The position numbers and the translations under genes were made by a program. Below are positions 33,939 through 43,058 of a stretch of 64,000 nucleotides of DNA, in pieces; position 1 is the stretch's first letter; the number at the start of each line of letters is the position of its first letter. A model generated the notes under the pieces. That model saw only the letters and a program-made list of their open reading frames with translations, had not been told where the DNA came from and did not search any database. Source of the stretch: Sphingomonadaceae bacterium (GTDB taxonomy: Bacteria > Pseudomonadota > Alphaproteobacteria > Sphingomonadales > Sphingomonadaceae). Location: assembly GCA_025056155.1 (NCBI GenBank), contig JANWWL010000006.1, positions 124,001 through 188,000 of the forward strand, given 5' to 3'.

Positions 33939-34903
33939 GGCGGGTGCTGGGCTGGCTCGCCCTGGGGCTGGGCGCGCTGGCCGGTCTGCTGGTGGCTGCC
34001 CGGACCCCCGACATCCCGGCCGAGGTGCTGCGGGCCCGCTACGCCGGGCCCACCTCGCGCTTCGTGGAGGTGGCCCCCGGCTTCACCGTCCACCTGCGCG
34101 ACGAAGGGCCCCGCGGCGCCCCCACGCTGGTGCTGCTCCACGGCTCGAACGCCTCGCTCCACACCTGGGAGCCCTGGGTCGACGCGCTTCGAGCGGACCA
34201 CCGGGTCGTGACCCTCGACCTGCAGGGCCATGGCCTCACCGGCCCCCACCCGCAGCGCTGCTACACCGGCACCTGCATGGCCGAGACGGTCGAGGCGGTG
34301 CGCCGCCACCTGGGGCTCGACCGGATCGTGGTGGGCGGCAACTCGATGGGCGGGCTGGTCGCCTTGCGCTACGCGCTGCATCATCCCCAGCACGTCGCAG
34401 CCCTGATCCTCATCGACGCGGCCGGGGCGCCCCTGCCGGGCCGCACTCGCCCCCTGGGCTTCCGGATCGCGACTCTTCCAGGCCTGCGCAACCTGGCCGA
34501 GTGGGTGACACCCCGGTCGCTCATCGCCCGCTCGCTCGAAGCCTCGGTGGCGGTGAAGGACGCGGCCTCGCCCGACAAGGTCGACCGCTATTGGGAGCTC
34601 CTGCGCCATCCGGGCAATCGGCGGGCCACCATCGAGCGCTTCCAAAGCCCCCGAGAGCCCCTTGACCCCGCCCGGCTCCGCGCGCTGGCACCCGTCCCCA
34701 CCCTCATCCTCTGGGGCCAGGAAGACCGGCTGTTCCCGCCCGCGGCGGCCGAATGGTTCCGCTCGGTCCTGCCCACCGCCGAGCTCGTCGTCCTCAATGG
34801 GGTGGGCCACCTGCCCCAAGAAGAGGCGCCCGCGGCCAGTGCCGCGGTCGTGCGCGCGTTCCTGGGGCGCCGGCTGGCCCCCGCGCCCACGCCCCCTACT
34901 TAA
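33935..34903 (+). CDS. alpha/beta hydrolase, membrane-anchored
   Basis: A 322-residue hydrolase. An N-terminal hydrophobic anchor (VLGWLALGLGALAGLLVAA) is followed by an oxyanion block LVLLHGSNASLHTWEPW near residue 65, nucleophile elbow GGNSMGG near 130, acid Asp in LILWGQEDRLFPPAA near 255 and His in GVGHLPQEEAP near 290. The catalytic triad is complete. GTG 33935 overlaps the P450 stop. It resembles haloalkane dehalogenase/meta-cleavage-type hydrolases, but substrate is unknown. Its end overlaps the convergent M3 peptidase gene by eight bases. Confidence 0.87.
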   Translation: MRRVLGWLALGLGALAGLLVAARTPDIPAEVLRARYAGPTSRFVEVAPGFTVHLRDEGPRGAPTLVLLHGSNASLHTWEPWVDALRADHRVVTLDLQGHGLTGPHPQRCYTGTCMAETVEAVRRHLGLDRIVVGGNSMGGLVALRYALHHPQHVAALILIDAAGAPLPGRTRPLGFRIATLPGLRNLAEWVTPRSLIARSLEASVAVKDAASPDKVDRYWELLRHPGNRRATIERFQSPREPLDPARLRALAPVPTLILWGQEDRLFPPAAAEWFRSVLPTAELVVLNGVGHLPQEEAPAASAAVVRAFLGRRLAPAPTPPT

Positions 34904-36974
34904 GGCCGCGGTTGGCGAGCAGCGCGTCGGCCGTGGGCATCCGGCCGCGGAAGGCGAGGTAGCTTTCGGCCGGCTCCCGGGCGTTGCCGACGCGGAGGAT
35001 TTCGCGGCGGAAGCGGGCGGCCACGTCCGTATCCCACGGGCCCCGACCTTCCAGGAAGGCGCGGTGGGCGTCGGCCTCGAGCGCCTCGGCCCAGGTGTAG
35101 GCGTAGTAGCCTGCGGCATAGCCTTCGGGGTCGGAGAAGAGGTGGGCGAAATGCGCCAGCCGATGCCGCATGCCCACGGCCGCCGGCACGCCCAAGCGCT
35201 CGAGCACCGCCCGTTCGAAAGCGCCCGGATCGAAGTCCGGCCCGATGTCGGCCTTCAGGTGCAGCTCCAGGTCCACGATAGCCGAGGCCAGCTGCTGGAC
35301 GGTCAGGAAGCCCTGGTTGAACGTCCGGGCGGCCCGCACCTTGTGCACCAGGTCGGCCGGCATCGGCTCGCCCGCGGCGTTGCGGGCGTAGGTGGCCAGG
35401 ACCTCGGGCTCGGTCACCCAATGCTCGAGCAGCTGGCTCGGCAGCTCCACGAAGTCCCGCGGCACGTTGGTGCCCGACAGCGAAGGGTAGCGCGTATTCG
35501 ACATCAGGCCATGCAGGGCGTGGCCGAACTCGTGGAACAGGGTTTCCGCATCATCGAGCGACAGCAGGGCCGGCCGCCCTTCGGCGCCCGGCGTATAGTT
35601 GCAGTTGTTGGCCACGATGGGGCTCAAGCCCATCAGGCCGTTCTGCTCGCGGATCTCGTTCATCCAGGCCCCCGGTCGCTTGGTGGGCCGAGTGAACCAA
35701 TCGGCGTAGAAAAGGCCCAGATGCCGGCCGTCGGCCTCGCGCACCTCGAACACGCGCACGCCGGGCGCATAGCCCGGAATGTCGGGCCGCTCGGCGAACC
35801 GAAGGCCCCACAGCCGCCCGACGGTCGAGAACAGGGCGCGCTCCAGGTTGGGCAGGGCCAGGTAGCTCTTCAGGCGCTCCTCGTCGAAGGCGAAGCGCTG
35901 GCGGCGCACCTTCTCCGCGTAGAATCGCCAATCCCAGGGCTCGAGCCGATCGAGACCATCCGCGCGGGCCAAGGCCAGGAGTTCGGCTTCCTCGGCCCGC
36001 GCGCGGACGAGAGCCGGAGTCATGACCTGCATCATGAGCTGCATGGCCGCTTCGGGCGTGCGGGCCATGGCGGGCTCGAGCGCATGGTGGGCGAAGCTCG
36101 GCTTGCCCAACAGCTGCGCCTTCTCCTGCCGCAGGCGCAGCATCTCCACGATTTCGGGCCGGGTGTTCTGGGCGTTCGCCTGGTCGCCACGCGAGTCGAA
36201 CGCGCGCCACACCTTCTCGCGCGCCCGTCGGTCGGTGGCGAGGGTGAGGAACGGTTCGACCTCGGAGCGGGTGGGCACCACGAGGAAGCCGTCCAGCCCG
36301 CGCTCGGCCGCCGCGCGCCGCGCCGCCGCGCGCGCCTCGGCGGGAACGCCGGCCATCTCGGCCTCCGTCAACAGCACCTCGTTCGCCTTCTGGTCGGCCA
36401 CCAGCTTCTGTCCGAACGCCACCGCCAAGGCCGACAGGCGCTCGTCGATGGCCGCGATGCGGGCCCGCTCGGCCGGCCCCAGGTCGGCCCCGGCCCGGCG
36501 GAACTCGCGGTAGGTCACCTCGACCAGCCGGCGCTGTTCTGGCGGCAGGGTTGCGCGAACGTCCCACACCGCCCGCACGCGCGCCCACAAGCGCGGGTCG
36601 AGGTAGACTTCGGCCCGGAAGCGGGCGAGGACGGGTTGGATGTCGGCCTCGAGCGTCTGGATCTCGGGCCGGCCATCGGCCGCGGCGACGGTGAAGAACA
36701 CGCCCGCCACGCGGCGCAGCGGCAGCGTGGCAAGCTCCAGCGCTTCGACCGTGTTGGAAAAATTCGGGGGCTGGCGGCTCTGTGCGATCGCCTTCATCGC
36801 GGCCCGGCTCTGGCCCAGGGCCACCTCGAAGGCGTGCCGATAATGCTCGACCGTGATCGCAGGCCAGGGCGGCGCGCCATAGGGCAGGGGCGACGGGGCC
36901 AGGAGGGGGTTGGCCGGCGCGGCGGCCAGCGGGGCGGCCAGGGCCATGAGGCCGGCCGCGGCAAGTCGTCTCAT
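34896..36974 (-). CDS. M3 family oligopeptidase (Dcp-type), periplasmic
   Basis: A 692-residue zinc metallopeptidase with a signal peptide (MRRLAAAGLMALAAPLAAA). The active site LFHEFGHALHGLMSN (HExxH) is near residue 482, with the third ligand Glu in the following helix (PRDFVELPSQLLEHWV). SYTWAEALEADAH-type sequence and the YAAGYYAYTWAEAL block near the C-terminus are typical of peptidyl-dipeptidase Dcp. Length matches Dcp (about 680). ATG 36974 begins the signal sequence, excluding a longer frame. Confidence 0.92.
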   Translation of the reverse strand: MRRLAAAGLMALAAPLAAAPANPLLAPSPLPYGAPPWPAITVEHYRHAFEVALGQSRAAMKAIAQSRQPPNFSNTVEALELATLPLRRVAGVFFTVAAADGRPEIQTLEADIQPVLARFRAEVYLDPRLWARVRAVWDVRATLPPEQRRLVEVTYREFRRAGADLGPAERARIAAIDERLSALAVAFGQKLVADQKANEVLLTEAEMAGVPAEARAAARRAAAERGLDGFLVVPTRSEVEPFLTLATDRRAREKVWRAFDSRGDQANAQNTRPEIVEMLRLRQEKAQLLGKPSFAHHALEPAMARTPEAAMQLMMQVMTPALVRARAEEAELLALARADGLDRLEPWDWRFYAEKVRRQRFAFDEERLKSYLALPNLERALFSTVGRLWGLRFAERPDIPGYAPGVRVFEVREADGRHLGLFYADWFTRPTKRPGAWMNEIREQNGLMGLSPIVANNCNYTPGAEGRPALLSLDDAETLFHEFGHALHGLMSNTRYPSLSGTNVPRDFVELPSQLLEHWVTEPEVLATYARNAAGEPMPADLVHKVRAARTFNQGFLTVQQLASAIVDLELHLKADIGPDFDPGAFERAVLERLGVPAAVGMRHRLAHFAHLFSDPEGYAAGYYAYTWAEALEADAHRAFLEGRGPWDTDVAARFRREILRVGNAREPAESYLAFRGRMPTADALLANRGLK

Positions 36975-37198
36975 CGGGGGCGAGCCTCCCTCGACCGCAC
37001 AAGACACGCACCGTTCCTGACGGGGGTGCCGCAACTTGTCGAGCCCCGGCACTCACCCGCCCGGGTGGCTGACGGAAAAGGCCCAAGGCCCAAGGGGTTG
37101 CCTACGGCCGGCGAATGGGTCAGCATGCCGGGCCAAGACGGGATGACCCGCGCGCATGGGAGCGAGGAAGGCCAGAAGGCCTGGATGAGGGACGTGCG

Positions 37199-37489
37199 AT
37201 GACGCTGGACGGGACGAACGCCCACCACGAGGAACTGGCCCGGCGGCTGGCGGGCGAAGGATTGCTAACGGCCGAAATCAGCTACTGGCTGCCCGACCAC
37301 CCTTCGGTGCTGCAGATCTTCGTGTGGCAGACCCTGGATCGCGCGCCGACGTTTCCGGCACTCCACCGGTTCCTCGACCACTGGCGGCGCGAGATCGAGG
37401 CCACGATCCACCAGATCCGCATCGCCCATTCGACGCTATTAAAGCCCACCGAGGTCCGGCTGGTCGACGGGATCCTGCACCTCCACTAG
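37199..37489 (+). CDS. usg: Usg family protein
   Basis: A 96-residue protein of the Usg family, widespread in alphaproteobacteria and first noted upstream of trp genes; its function is unknown. The conserved pattern is LLTAEISYWLPDHPSVLQIFVWQ, then FPALHRFLDHWRREIEATIHQIRIAH and EVRLVDGILHLH. GAGGGAC precedes ATG 37199. Here it stands alone between the M3 peptidase and the PAP2 phosphatase, not beside trp genes. Confidence 0.9.
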   Translation: MTLDGTNAHHEELARRLAGEGLLTAEISYWLPDHPSVLQIFVWQTLDRAPTFPALHRFLDHWRREIEATIHQIRIAHSTLLKPTEVRLVDGILHLH

Positions 37490-37500
37490 CGCCCGCGCGT

Positions 37501-38259
37501 TCACGATCGCCCGCGGGCATTCGCCAGCTCGCGGCGCGCGCGCTCGCGCTGGGCTTGGAACACGGGATCCGACTGAAGCCGGGCAAAGGTGGCGGCCGCC
37601 ATCAACCGCCCGGCCTCGACGTCGCTGCGCCAGTGGACCCGGCAGACGATGCGACTTTCCCCAAAGTCGAGCCCGCGGCGCAGCAGCGCGTCGGCACGGT
37701 CCGGCGCCAGGTCGGTCAGCACCAGGGCCAGCATCCAGCCAACGGCGGAATGGCCCGAAGGGTAGGAGCCGTCCTGGGCCAGCGCGGCCTCTTCGGCCGG
37801 CGTGCAGCTGTTCACGCGCTGCGCCACGAAGGGACGGGTGCGCCGATAATGCTCCTTGGCGGCATAGGTGGACAAGCCCGCATCCATGGCGCTGCGCTGC
37901 AACAGCATGGCCGTGTGCGGCAGCGCCCCGCCAGCGAACGACACACCCAGGAGCTCGGCGAAGCTCTGAGCCATGGCCGGCCAGCGCAGATCGGCGTCCT
38001 GCGCGGCGCGCGCGAAGCGTTCCGACGACGCGCCGAGCGCCGCCTGAAAGGCCGCAAGGTCGGCCGCCTGGGCCGGGCTTCCGGGCTCGGGCGGCGGCGG
38101 CAGCAGCGCCAGGCTATCGGGCAGTGACCTGGGCTCCAGATACCCCTTGGGCATCGGAACGTCGGGCCGGACCCGGCCGACCGCCTCCAGCGTGGTGGGT
38201 GGGGTGGGCGTGGCGACGCAGGCGGCCACCAGCAGGCTGGCCAGGACCGCGATCCTCAT
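37501..38259 (-). CDS. PAP2 family acid phosphatase, exported
   Basis: A 252-residue class A non-specific acid phosphatase-like protein. The N-terminus MRIAVLASLLVAACVA is a lipoprotein-type signal (Cys near residue 15). The PAP2 motifs are KEHYRRTRPF near 132, SYPSGHSAVGWML near 160 and GESRIVCRVHWRSDVEAG near 200, giving the KxxxxxxRP-PSGH-SRxxxxxHxxxD set. It probably releases phosphate from organic esters in the periplasm. ATG 38259 has GGGGGAG upstream. Confidence 0.9.
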   Translation of the reverse strand: MRIAVLASLLVAACVATPTPPTTLEAVGRVRPDVPMPKGYLEPRSLPDSLALLPPPPEPGSPAQAADLAAFQAALGASSERFARAAQDADLRWPAMAQSFAELLGVSFAGGALPHTAMLLQRSAMDAGLSTYAAKEHYRRTRPFVAQRVNSCTPAEEAALAQDGSYPSGHSAVGWMLALVLTDLAPDRADALLRRGLDFGESRIVCRVHWRSDVEAGRLMAAATFARLQSDPVFQAQRERARRELANARGRS

Positions 38260-38289
38260 CCGCAATCTCCCCCCCCCGGTTCGGCAGGC

Positions 38290-38766
38290 TCAGCCGGGCC
38301 GCGCCTGCAAGAGGCGATAGAAGACCCCGCTTTCGTCCTCGCCCGTCAGTTCGAGAATTCCCTCCACCACCACCGCCCGCTCGACCTCAACGGGAAACGG
38401 CGTCGCGGCCCGCACTTCGATGAACTGGTTGGGCCCGGCGTGCAGGTGGAAGGGACAGCCGGGCGGATAGGCCAACAGCACGAAGTGCGACTGCTTCGCT
38501 GCATTCTCGAGGGGCATCATGAAGCCCGCCACCTTCACGCGCTTGCCCTGAAGCGCGCGCACGCCCGGCGGGAAGACGGGCTTCGAGCGCAGGAACCCGT
38601 GCGCATCAACGCGCGTCGTCTCGCCCGTCGATTCCAGCAGTTTCCACGGGATGCCACCCTGGGGGGTGGCCGCGGGCTTCCAGACGTCCTCAAGCTGCCC
38701 CCCCGGCTGCAGCGCCATGGCCGGAGCCGCCGACAGGAGGGCCAAGGCAACGAACAGGCGGCGCAT
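38290..38766 (-). CDS. DUF3299 periplasmic protein
   Basis: A 158-residue exported protein with a signal peptide (MRRLFVALALLSAAPAMA). The core PWKLLES...LQGKRVKVAGFMMPLE then FVLLAYPPGCPFH matches DUF3299, a family found beside metal-linked ABC transporters. The Cys and His residues in PPGCPFHLHAG could bind metal. It lies seven bases after the ABC permease stop and ends a three-gene operon with the ATPase and permease. The presence of a metal-uptake or envelope-export role is inferred from family context. Confidence 0.8.
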   Translation of the reverse strand: MRRLFVALALLSAAPAMALQPGGQLEDVWKPAATPQGGIPWKLLESTGETTRVDAHGFLRSKPVFPPGVRALQGKRVKVAGFMMPLENAAKQSHFVLLAYPPGCPFHLHAGPNQFIEVRAATPFPVEVERAVVVEGILELTGEDESGVFYRLLQARPG

Positions 38767-38773
38767 GGCGCCC

Positions 38774-40117
38774 CTATGCGGCACGCGCCAGGATCGCGGC
38801 AAGGTCGGTGCGCAGCACGCGCCAGGCGGGAACCAAGGCGGCCAGCACCCCGAGCACCAGCGCGCCCCCCATGATCGCGATCTCACCCGGATGGAACATG
38901 AGGCCATGAAGGCCGATCGCCTCGAGCGCCCGGAAGCGGGCGGCCGCCACGGCCACAAGCGCATGGCCCAGCACCGCGCCGAGCGCCGCTCCGAGCGCCG
39001 CCGTCACCAGCCCTTCCATGACCACGGTCGCGGCGAGCTGGCCACGGCTCGCCCCCATCGCCCGCAGCAGCGCCAGGTCGCCTTCGCGGGCCCGGGCCGC
39101 CGCCAGCAACACGACGAAGATCGACACGGCGCCCACGACCACGAGCGCCCAGCCGAACAGCCGCGCCCCGGCGATGGCCGCGTCGAACAGGGCGAGGAAA
39201 CGCGCCGTCTCGCGGGCCGGCACGGCGGCCTGCAGGCCCGGCTGACGGTCGATGGCCGCCGGCAGGCGAATGGCCGCCGCAGGCGAGCGGTAGGTGACCA
39301 GGAGGGCCGTGACTTCGGGCGGGGGGCTGGCAACCGCGCCGCGGGTCGGGCCGGCTTCGGCCGGCGAGCGCTCGGCGCGCAAGGGGAAGGGCGCGGCGTC
39401 GAGCGCGTGGTCGTGCGCCTCCCCGGGCGCATGGTCGTGACGCTCGGCATCGGCGCCGTGGCCGGATGGGGTGCCCTCGGGCGAAGCCGCTCCCGGCACG
39501 GGAATGTCGTGCACCTGCCACACGCTCTCGACCGGGGTCAGGATCAGACGGTCGACCACGGCGCCCGTGGGCGCCAGGAGCCCCACCACCTCGAAGGGGG
39601 TGTGGGCATGGCTCATGTCGCCCCCTGCGTCGTCGAGGCCGTGGGAACCCACGAACCGCTGCCCCAGCCGGGCACCCGTCGTGCGGGCCACCTCGGCGCC
39701 CAGCACTGCCTCCATCGGCTGGGCGAACATCCGCCCTTCGGCCAGGCGGCTGCCGTGCAGGGCGAGGAAGCCCGGCTCGGTGCCCACGATTCGAAAGCCG
39801 CGGAAGCTGTCGCCCAGCGCCAGGGGCACCACCCGAGCCACGCCGGGGTCGCGCCGCAGCGCCTCGAGCGTGGCGAGCGGGATGTTTCCGGTCGGGATGT
39901 CGAGGTGGTAGACGGCCGACAGGATGAGCTGCAGGGGCGAGCCTTCGGCCCCCACCACCAGGTCGATCCCCGCCGCGTCGCGGGCGAAACGGTCCTCGAC
40001 ACGGCTCGCAAGCAGCAGCAGGAGCACGAGGCCCGCCACCGACAGCGCCACCAGGAGGACGTTCAGCAGGGTGGCCCCCCAGCGGTCGCGCAGATAGGCC
40101 AAGGCCAGGCTCCACAT
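38774..40117 (-). CDS. FtsX/MacB-type ABC permease with His-rich loop
   Basis: A 447-residue permease with one N-terminal helix (LLNVLLVALSVAGLVLLLLLA), a large periplasmic domain and three C-terminal helices, the FtsX/MacB layout. The periplasmic domain (MacB-PCD-like, residues 40-320) holds an unusual His/Asp stretch around residues 228-245 (GHGADAERHDH, then HDHALD) and DMSHAHTP earlier, suggestive of zinc or copper binding. ATG 40117 shares one base with the ATPase stop. Together with DUF3299 it resembles zinc-regulated Zrg-type clusters, but no DUF2796/ZrgA gene is present. Confidence 0.83.
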   Translation of the reverse strand: MWSLALAYLRDRWGATLLNVLLVALSVAGLVLLLLLASRVEDRFARDAAGIDLVVGAEGSPLQLILSAVYHLDIPTGNIPLATLEALRRDPGVARVVPLALGDSFRGFRIVGTEPGFLALHGSRLAEGRMFAQPMEAVLGAEVARTTGARLGQRFVGSHGLDDAGGDMSHAHTPFEVVGLLAPTGAVVDRLILTPVESVWQVHDIPVPGAASPEGTPSGHGADAERHDHAPGEAHDHALDAAPFPLRAERSPAEAGPTRGAVASPPPEVTALLVTYRSPAAAIRLPAAIDRQPGLQAAVPARETARFLALFDAAIAGARLFGWALVVVGAVSIFVVLLAAARAREGDLALLRAMGASRGQLAATVVMEGLVTAALGAALGAVLGHALVAVAAARFRALEAIGLHGLMFHPGEIAIMGGALVLGVLAALVPAWRVLRTDLAAILARAA

Positions 40118-40755
40118 CAGCCCGCCTCCGGCCGACCGTCGGGCCCAAGGCGCAAGGCCCGCGCAAAGTGCTGAGCCAGGCGCCGATCATGCGTCACCAC
40201 CACCAGGGCGGCCGACGCCGCACGCGCCGCCTCGTCCAGAAGCGCCGCCGTGGCGGCCGCGTTCCCGTCGTCGAGCGCGGAGGTGGGCTCGTCGGCCAGC
40301 AGCACGCGGGGCTCGGCCGCCAGCGCCCGGGCGAGCGCCGCCCGCTGCGCTTCGCCCTGGGCCAGCGCGTGCGGCCGGGCCGACGCCTTGGCGGCGATCC
40401 CCAGCCGCTCGAGCAAGGCGCGGACGCGCGCGGCATCGTCAGCATGGCCCGCCAGGCGCCGGGCCAGCCGGCAGTTGGCCTCGACCGACAGCGCGCTCAC
40501 GAGCCGCAGCGTCTGGAAGACGACCGCCACGCCCATGGCCGCCGGCCGGCCGGGCCGAAGCGGCTGGCCATCGATCAAGATGCGGCCCTGCTGCGGCGTG
40601 CGCAGGCCGGCGAGCAGCTGGAGGAGCGTGGTCTTGCCCGAGCCGGACGGCCCCAGCACCAAGAGCCGCCCCCCCGCCTCGACCTCGAGGTCGACCGGCC
40701 CCACGCCCGCCCCGCCGGGAAAACGGAACGCCAGGTTCTGCGCCACGAGCCGCAC
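40117..40755 (-). CDS. ABC transporter ATP-binding protein
   Basis: A 212-residue ATPase of the MacB/LolD-like class. Walker A is GPSGSGKTTLLQLLAG near residue 35, Walker B VLLADEPTSALD near 150 and the switch His VVVTHDRRLAQH near 186. The signature is degenerate: HALAQGEAQRAALARAL instead of LSGGE, with the Gly/Glu retained. GTG 40755 is the start. It is the first gene of the ATPase-permease-DUF3299 operon and is divergent from an AgcS symporter. Confidence 0.86.
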   Translation of the reverse strand: MRLVAQNLAFRFPGGAGVGPVDLEVEAGGRLLVLGPSGSGKTTLLQLLAGLRTPQQGRILIDGQPLRPGRPAAMGVAVVFQTLRLVSALSVEANCRLARRLAGHADDAARVRALLERLGIAAKASARPHALAQGEAQRAALARALAAEPRVLLADEPTSALDDGNAAATAALLDEAARAASAALVVVTHDRRLAQHFARALRLGPDGRPEAG

Positions 40756-40868
40756 GCGGAGGTGATAAAGTCACCCAAAGCCGTCCGGCAACCGCCCTTG
40801 CCGCGGCTTGGCCGGTGGTGCTCTAGTCGCGGCTCGGCACGCGGCAGGTCACGCCGGAAAGGGGGCGG

Positions 40869-42386
40869 ATGGACAGGTTCGTCGACCACGTCGTGAACGT
40901 GAGCGACCTGCTGTGGGGGGGCACCTGGGGCGGAGAGCCGGTGCTGCCGTTCCCGCCGATGGTGATCGCCCTGTTGGGCGTGGGCCTGTTCATGATGGTG
41001 GGCCTGCGGTTCTATCCGCTGCGCCGGCTGGGAACAGCTCTCGCCGGCCTGTTCGGTCGGGCCCGCCGGGGCGACGGCCGAGGAGAAATCTCACCCTTCG
41101 CCGCCCTGTCCACCGCGCTGTCGGGCCAGGTGGGCACCGGCAATCTGGCGGGCGTGGCCACCGCCATCGGCCTGGGCGGGCCGGGCGCCATCTTCTGGAT
41201 GTGGGTGACCGCACTCGTCGGCATGGCGCTCGCCTTCGCGGAAGGAGCGCTGTCGATCCGCTTCCGCGAACGCGGGCCCGAAGGCGGCTGGCGGGGCGGC
41301 CCCATGACCTACATCGTCCAGGGCTTGGGACCACGCTGGACGTGGCTTGCCGTGCTGTTCTGTCTCGGCACGCTGTTCTCCGCCCTCGTCACCGGCAACG
41401 GCATCCAGGCCAACAGCGTGGCGGATTCCCTCCACGAACTCACGGGCGCGCCCGACTGGGTGGGGGGGCTCGTGACGGCCGCGGCCGTGTTCCTCGTCAT
41501 CGTCGGAGGAATCCGCACGATCGGGGCGGTGGCCGAACGCCTCGTGCCCGTCATGGCGGGCTCCTACCTTGCCATGGGCGGGCTGGCCCTGGTGCTGAAC
41601 CTGGGCTCGCTGCCGGAAGCCCTGGGCCGCATCCTGCACGGCGCCTTCAACGCCCAGTCGGCCACCGGGGGGTTCGCGGGAGCGGCCGTCCTCATGGCCA
41701 TCCGTGCCGGCGTGGCGCGCGGGCTCTTCTCGAACGAGGCGGGGCAGGGTTCCACGCCCATCGCCCATGCCGTGGCCCGCACCGACGATCCCGCCTTGCA
41801 GGGCCGGTTCGCGATGCTGGGCACGTTCATCGACACGATCGTCATCTGCACCATGACGGCGCTCGTCATCCTGACGGTGGAGGGCCCCTTCACCCACCGT
41901 CGCGCCGACGGGACGGTCGAGGCCGTGGCCCACGCCTGGCAGTCGGACCTTCAGGGCTTCGCCATGACCTCGGGCGCGTTCGGGGCGGCCTTTCCCTGGC
42001 CCGTCGGCGGCGTTCCGCTGGGAACGCTGGTGGCGGCACTCGCCCTCCTGCTGTTCGTGTTCACCACCCTGCTTACCTGGAGCTACTATGGCGAGCGGGC
42101 CATCACGTTCCTCTACGACCGGGTGCCGGGGGCCAGCGCCCGGGGCGAGCGACGGCTGCATCTGGCCTGGCGAATCCTGTGGTGCCTTGCCATCTTCGTG
42201 GGGTCGTTCCAGGAGCTGGACCTGGTCTGGCGGCTGGGCGACATCGCCAACGCCCTGATGGCGCTGCCCAATCTGGTGGCGCTCGCGGCCTTGTCGGGCG
42301 TGGTGTTCGCCCTGGCCCGGGGGGAGGGCACGGCCGCCCGCCACGGGCCGCCCTGGCAGGCCGGCAGCGCTGCCGATTCGACCTGA
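40869..42386 (+). CDS. alanine/glycine:cation symporter (AgcS family)
   Basis: A 505-residue membrane transporter of the AgcS/DAACS-like alanine-glycine family, importing small neutral amino acids with Na+ or H+. About ten helices are visible. Diagnostic blocks are SGQVGTGNLAGVATAIGLGG near residue 84, then MWVTALVGMALAFAEG, and RGLFSNEAGQGSTPIAHA near 285. AAAGGGGGCGG precedes ATG 40869. The next gene, a DksA-like protein, follows after nine bases. Confidence 0.92.
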   Translation: MDRFVDHVVNVSDLLWGGTWGGEPVLPFPPMVIALLGVGLFMMVGLRFYPLRRLGTALAGLFGRARRGDGRGEISPFAALSTALSGQVGTGNLAGVATAIGLGGPGAIFWMWVTALVGMALAFAEGALSIRFRERGPEGGWRGGPMTYIVQGLGPRWTWLAVLFCLGTLFSALVTGNGIQANSVADSLHELTGAPDWVGGLVTAAAVFLVIVGGIRTIGAVAERLVPVMAGSYLAMGGLALVLNLGSLPEALGRILHGAFNAQSATGGFAGAAVLMAIRAGVARGLFSNEAGQGSTPIAHAVARTDDPALQGRFAMLGTFIDTIVICTMTALVILTVEGPFTHRRADGTVEAVAHAWQSDLQGFAMTSGAFGAAFPWPVGGVPLGTLVAALALLLFVFTTLLTWSYYGERAITFLYDRVPGASARGERRLHLAWRILWCLAIFVGSFQELDLVWRLGDIANALMALPNLVALAALSGVVFALARGEGTAARHGPPWQAGSAADST

Positions 42387-42395
42387 GGAGGATGC

Positions 42396-42719
42396 ATGAC
42401 GCGCGAGACCCTTGGCCAAGTGCGCGAGCGGCTGCTCGCTCGCTATCGCGAGCTGGGGGGCGACCTCGCACGGCTCGAAGCGCTCACCACCGCCCCGCTC
42501 GACGCCGACTTCGCCGAGCAAGCGACCGAGCTCGAGGAGCTGGGTGCGCTGGAGGCCTTGGAATCGGCCAAGGCGGCCGAGATGCGGGCCATCCGCCGGG
42601 CCCTGGCCCGGATCGCCCAGGGCCGCTACGGCATCTGCGAGGTGTGTGGCGACGACATCGCCCCAGCGCGCCTCGAGGCCCTGCCGACGGCCACGCGGTG
42701 CATCGCGTGCGCGGCCTGA
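42396..42719 (+). CDS. TraR/DksA-type zinc-finger protein
   Basis: A 107-residue protein with an N-terminal coiled coil (about 1-75) and a C-terminal four-Cys finger, CEVCGDDIAPARLEALPTATRCIAC, with CxxC ends 17 residues apart. DksA-like proteins bind the RNA polymerase secondary channel and tune stress transcription; the coiled-coil tip here has Asp residues (PLDADFAEQA). It is shorter than canonical DksA (about 150). GAGGAGG precedes ATG 42396. Confidence 0.87.
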   Translation: MTRETLGQVRERLLARYRELGGDLARLEALTTAPLDADFAEQATELEELGALEALESAKAAEMRAIRRALARIAQGRYGICEVCGDDIAPARLEALPTATRCIACAA

Positions 42720-42794
42720 GCGCGCGGCGCGGCCGTGGCGCATCCTCCGCTGCGGCGCGCGGGGGGCGGCGGCCATGACGGCGGGAGCACGCGC

Positions 42795-43058
42795 ATGAAG
42801 ATCGAAATCGAGATCGAGGCCACGCCCGCCGAGGTGCGCCAGCTCTTGGGCCTGCCCGACCTGGCGCCGCTTCACGACGAGTGGCTGGCCCATTTGAAGA
42901 ACCTGATGGCGAACGGCCCCAGGCCCGCCGACGTGGAACGGATGATGCAGGCCTGGGCGGCCAGCGTGCCGGGCCTGGCCCAGACCCTGGAGGGCTGGCA
43001 GCGGCTGTTCCGCAACGTCGCCCGACCCACCACGCCCGACGAGGCTGCGGGCCGCTAG
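42795..43058 (+). CDS. DUF6489-like small protein
   Basis: An 87-residue protein, MKIEIEIEATPAEVRQLLGLPDLAPLHDEWLA..., with a short beta-strand followed by helices. It matches the small conserved family (DUF6489-like) in sphingomonads that often follows DksA-like genes; the function is unknown. ATG 42795 begins the conserved strand. The last four bases overlap the convergent methyltransferase gene. Confidence 0.7.
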   Translation: MKIEIEIEATPAEVRQLLGLPDLAPLHDEWLAHLKNLMANGPRPADVERMMQAWAASVPGLAQTLEGWQRLFRNVARPTTPDEAAGR

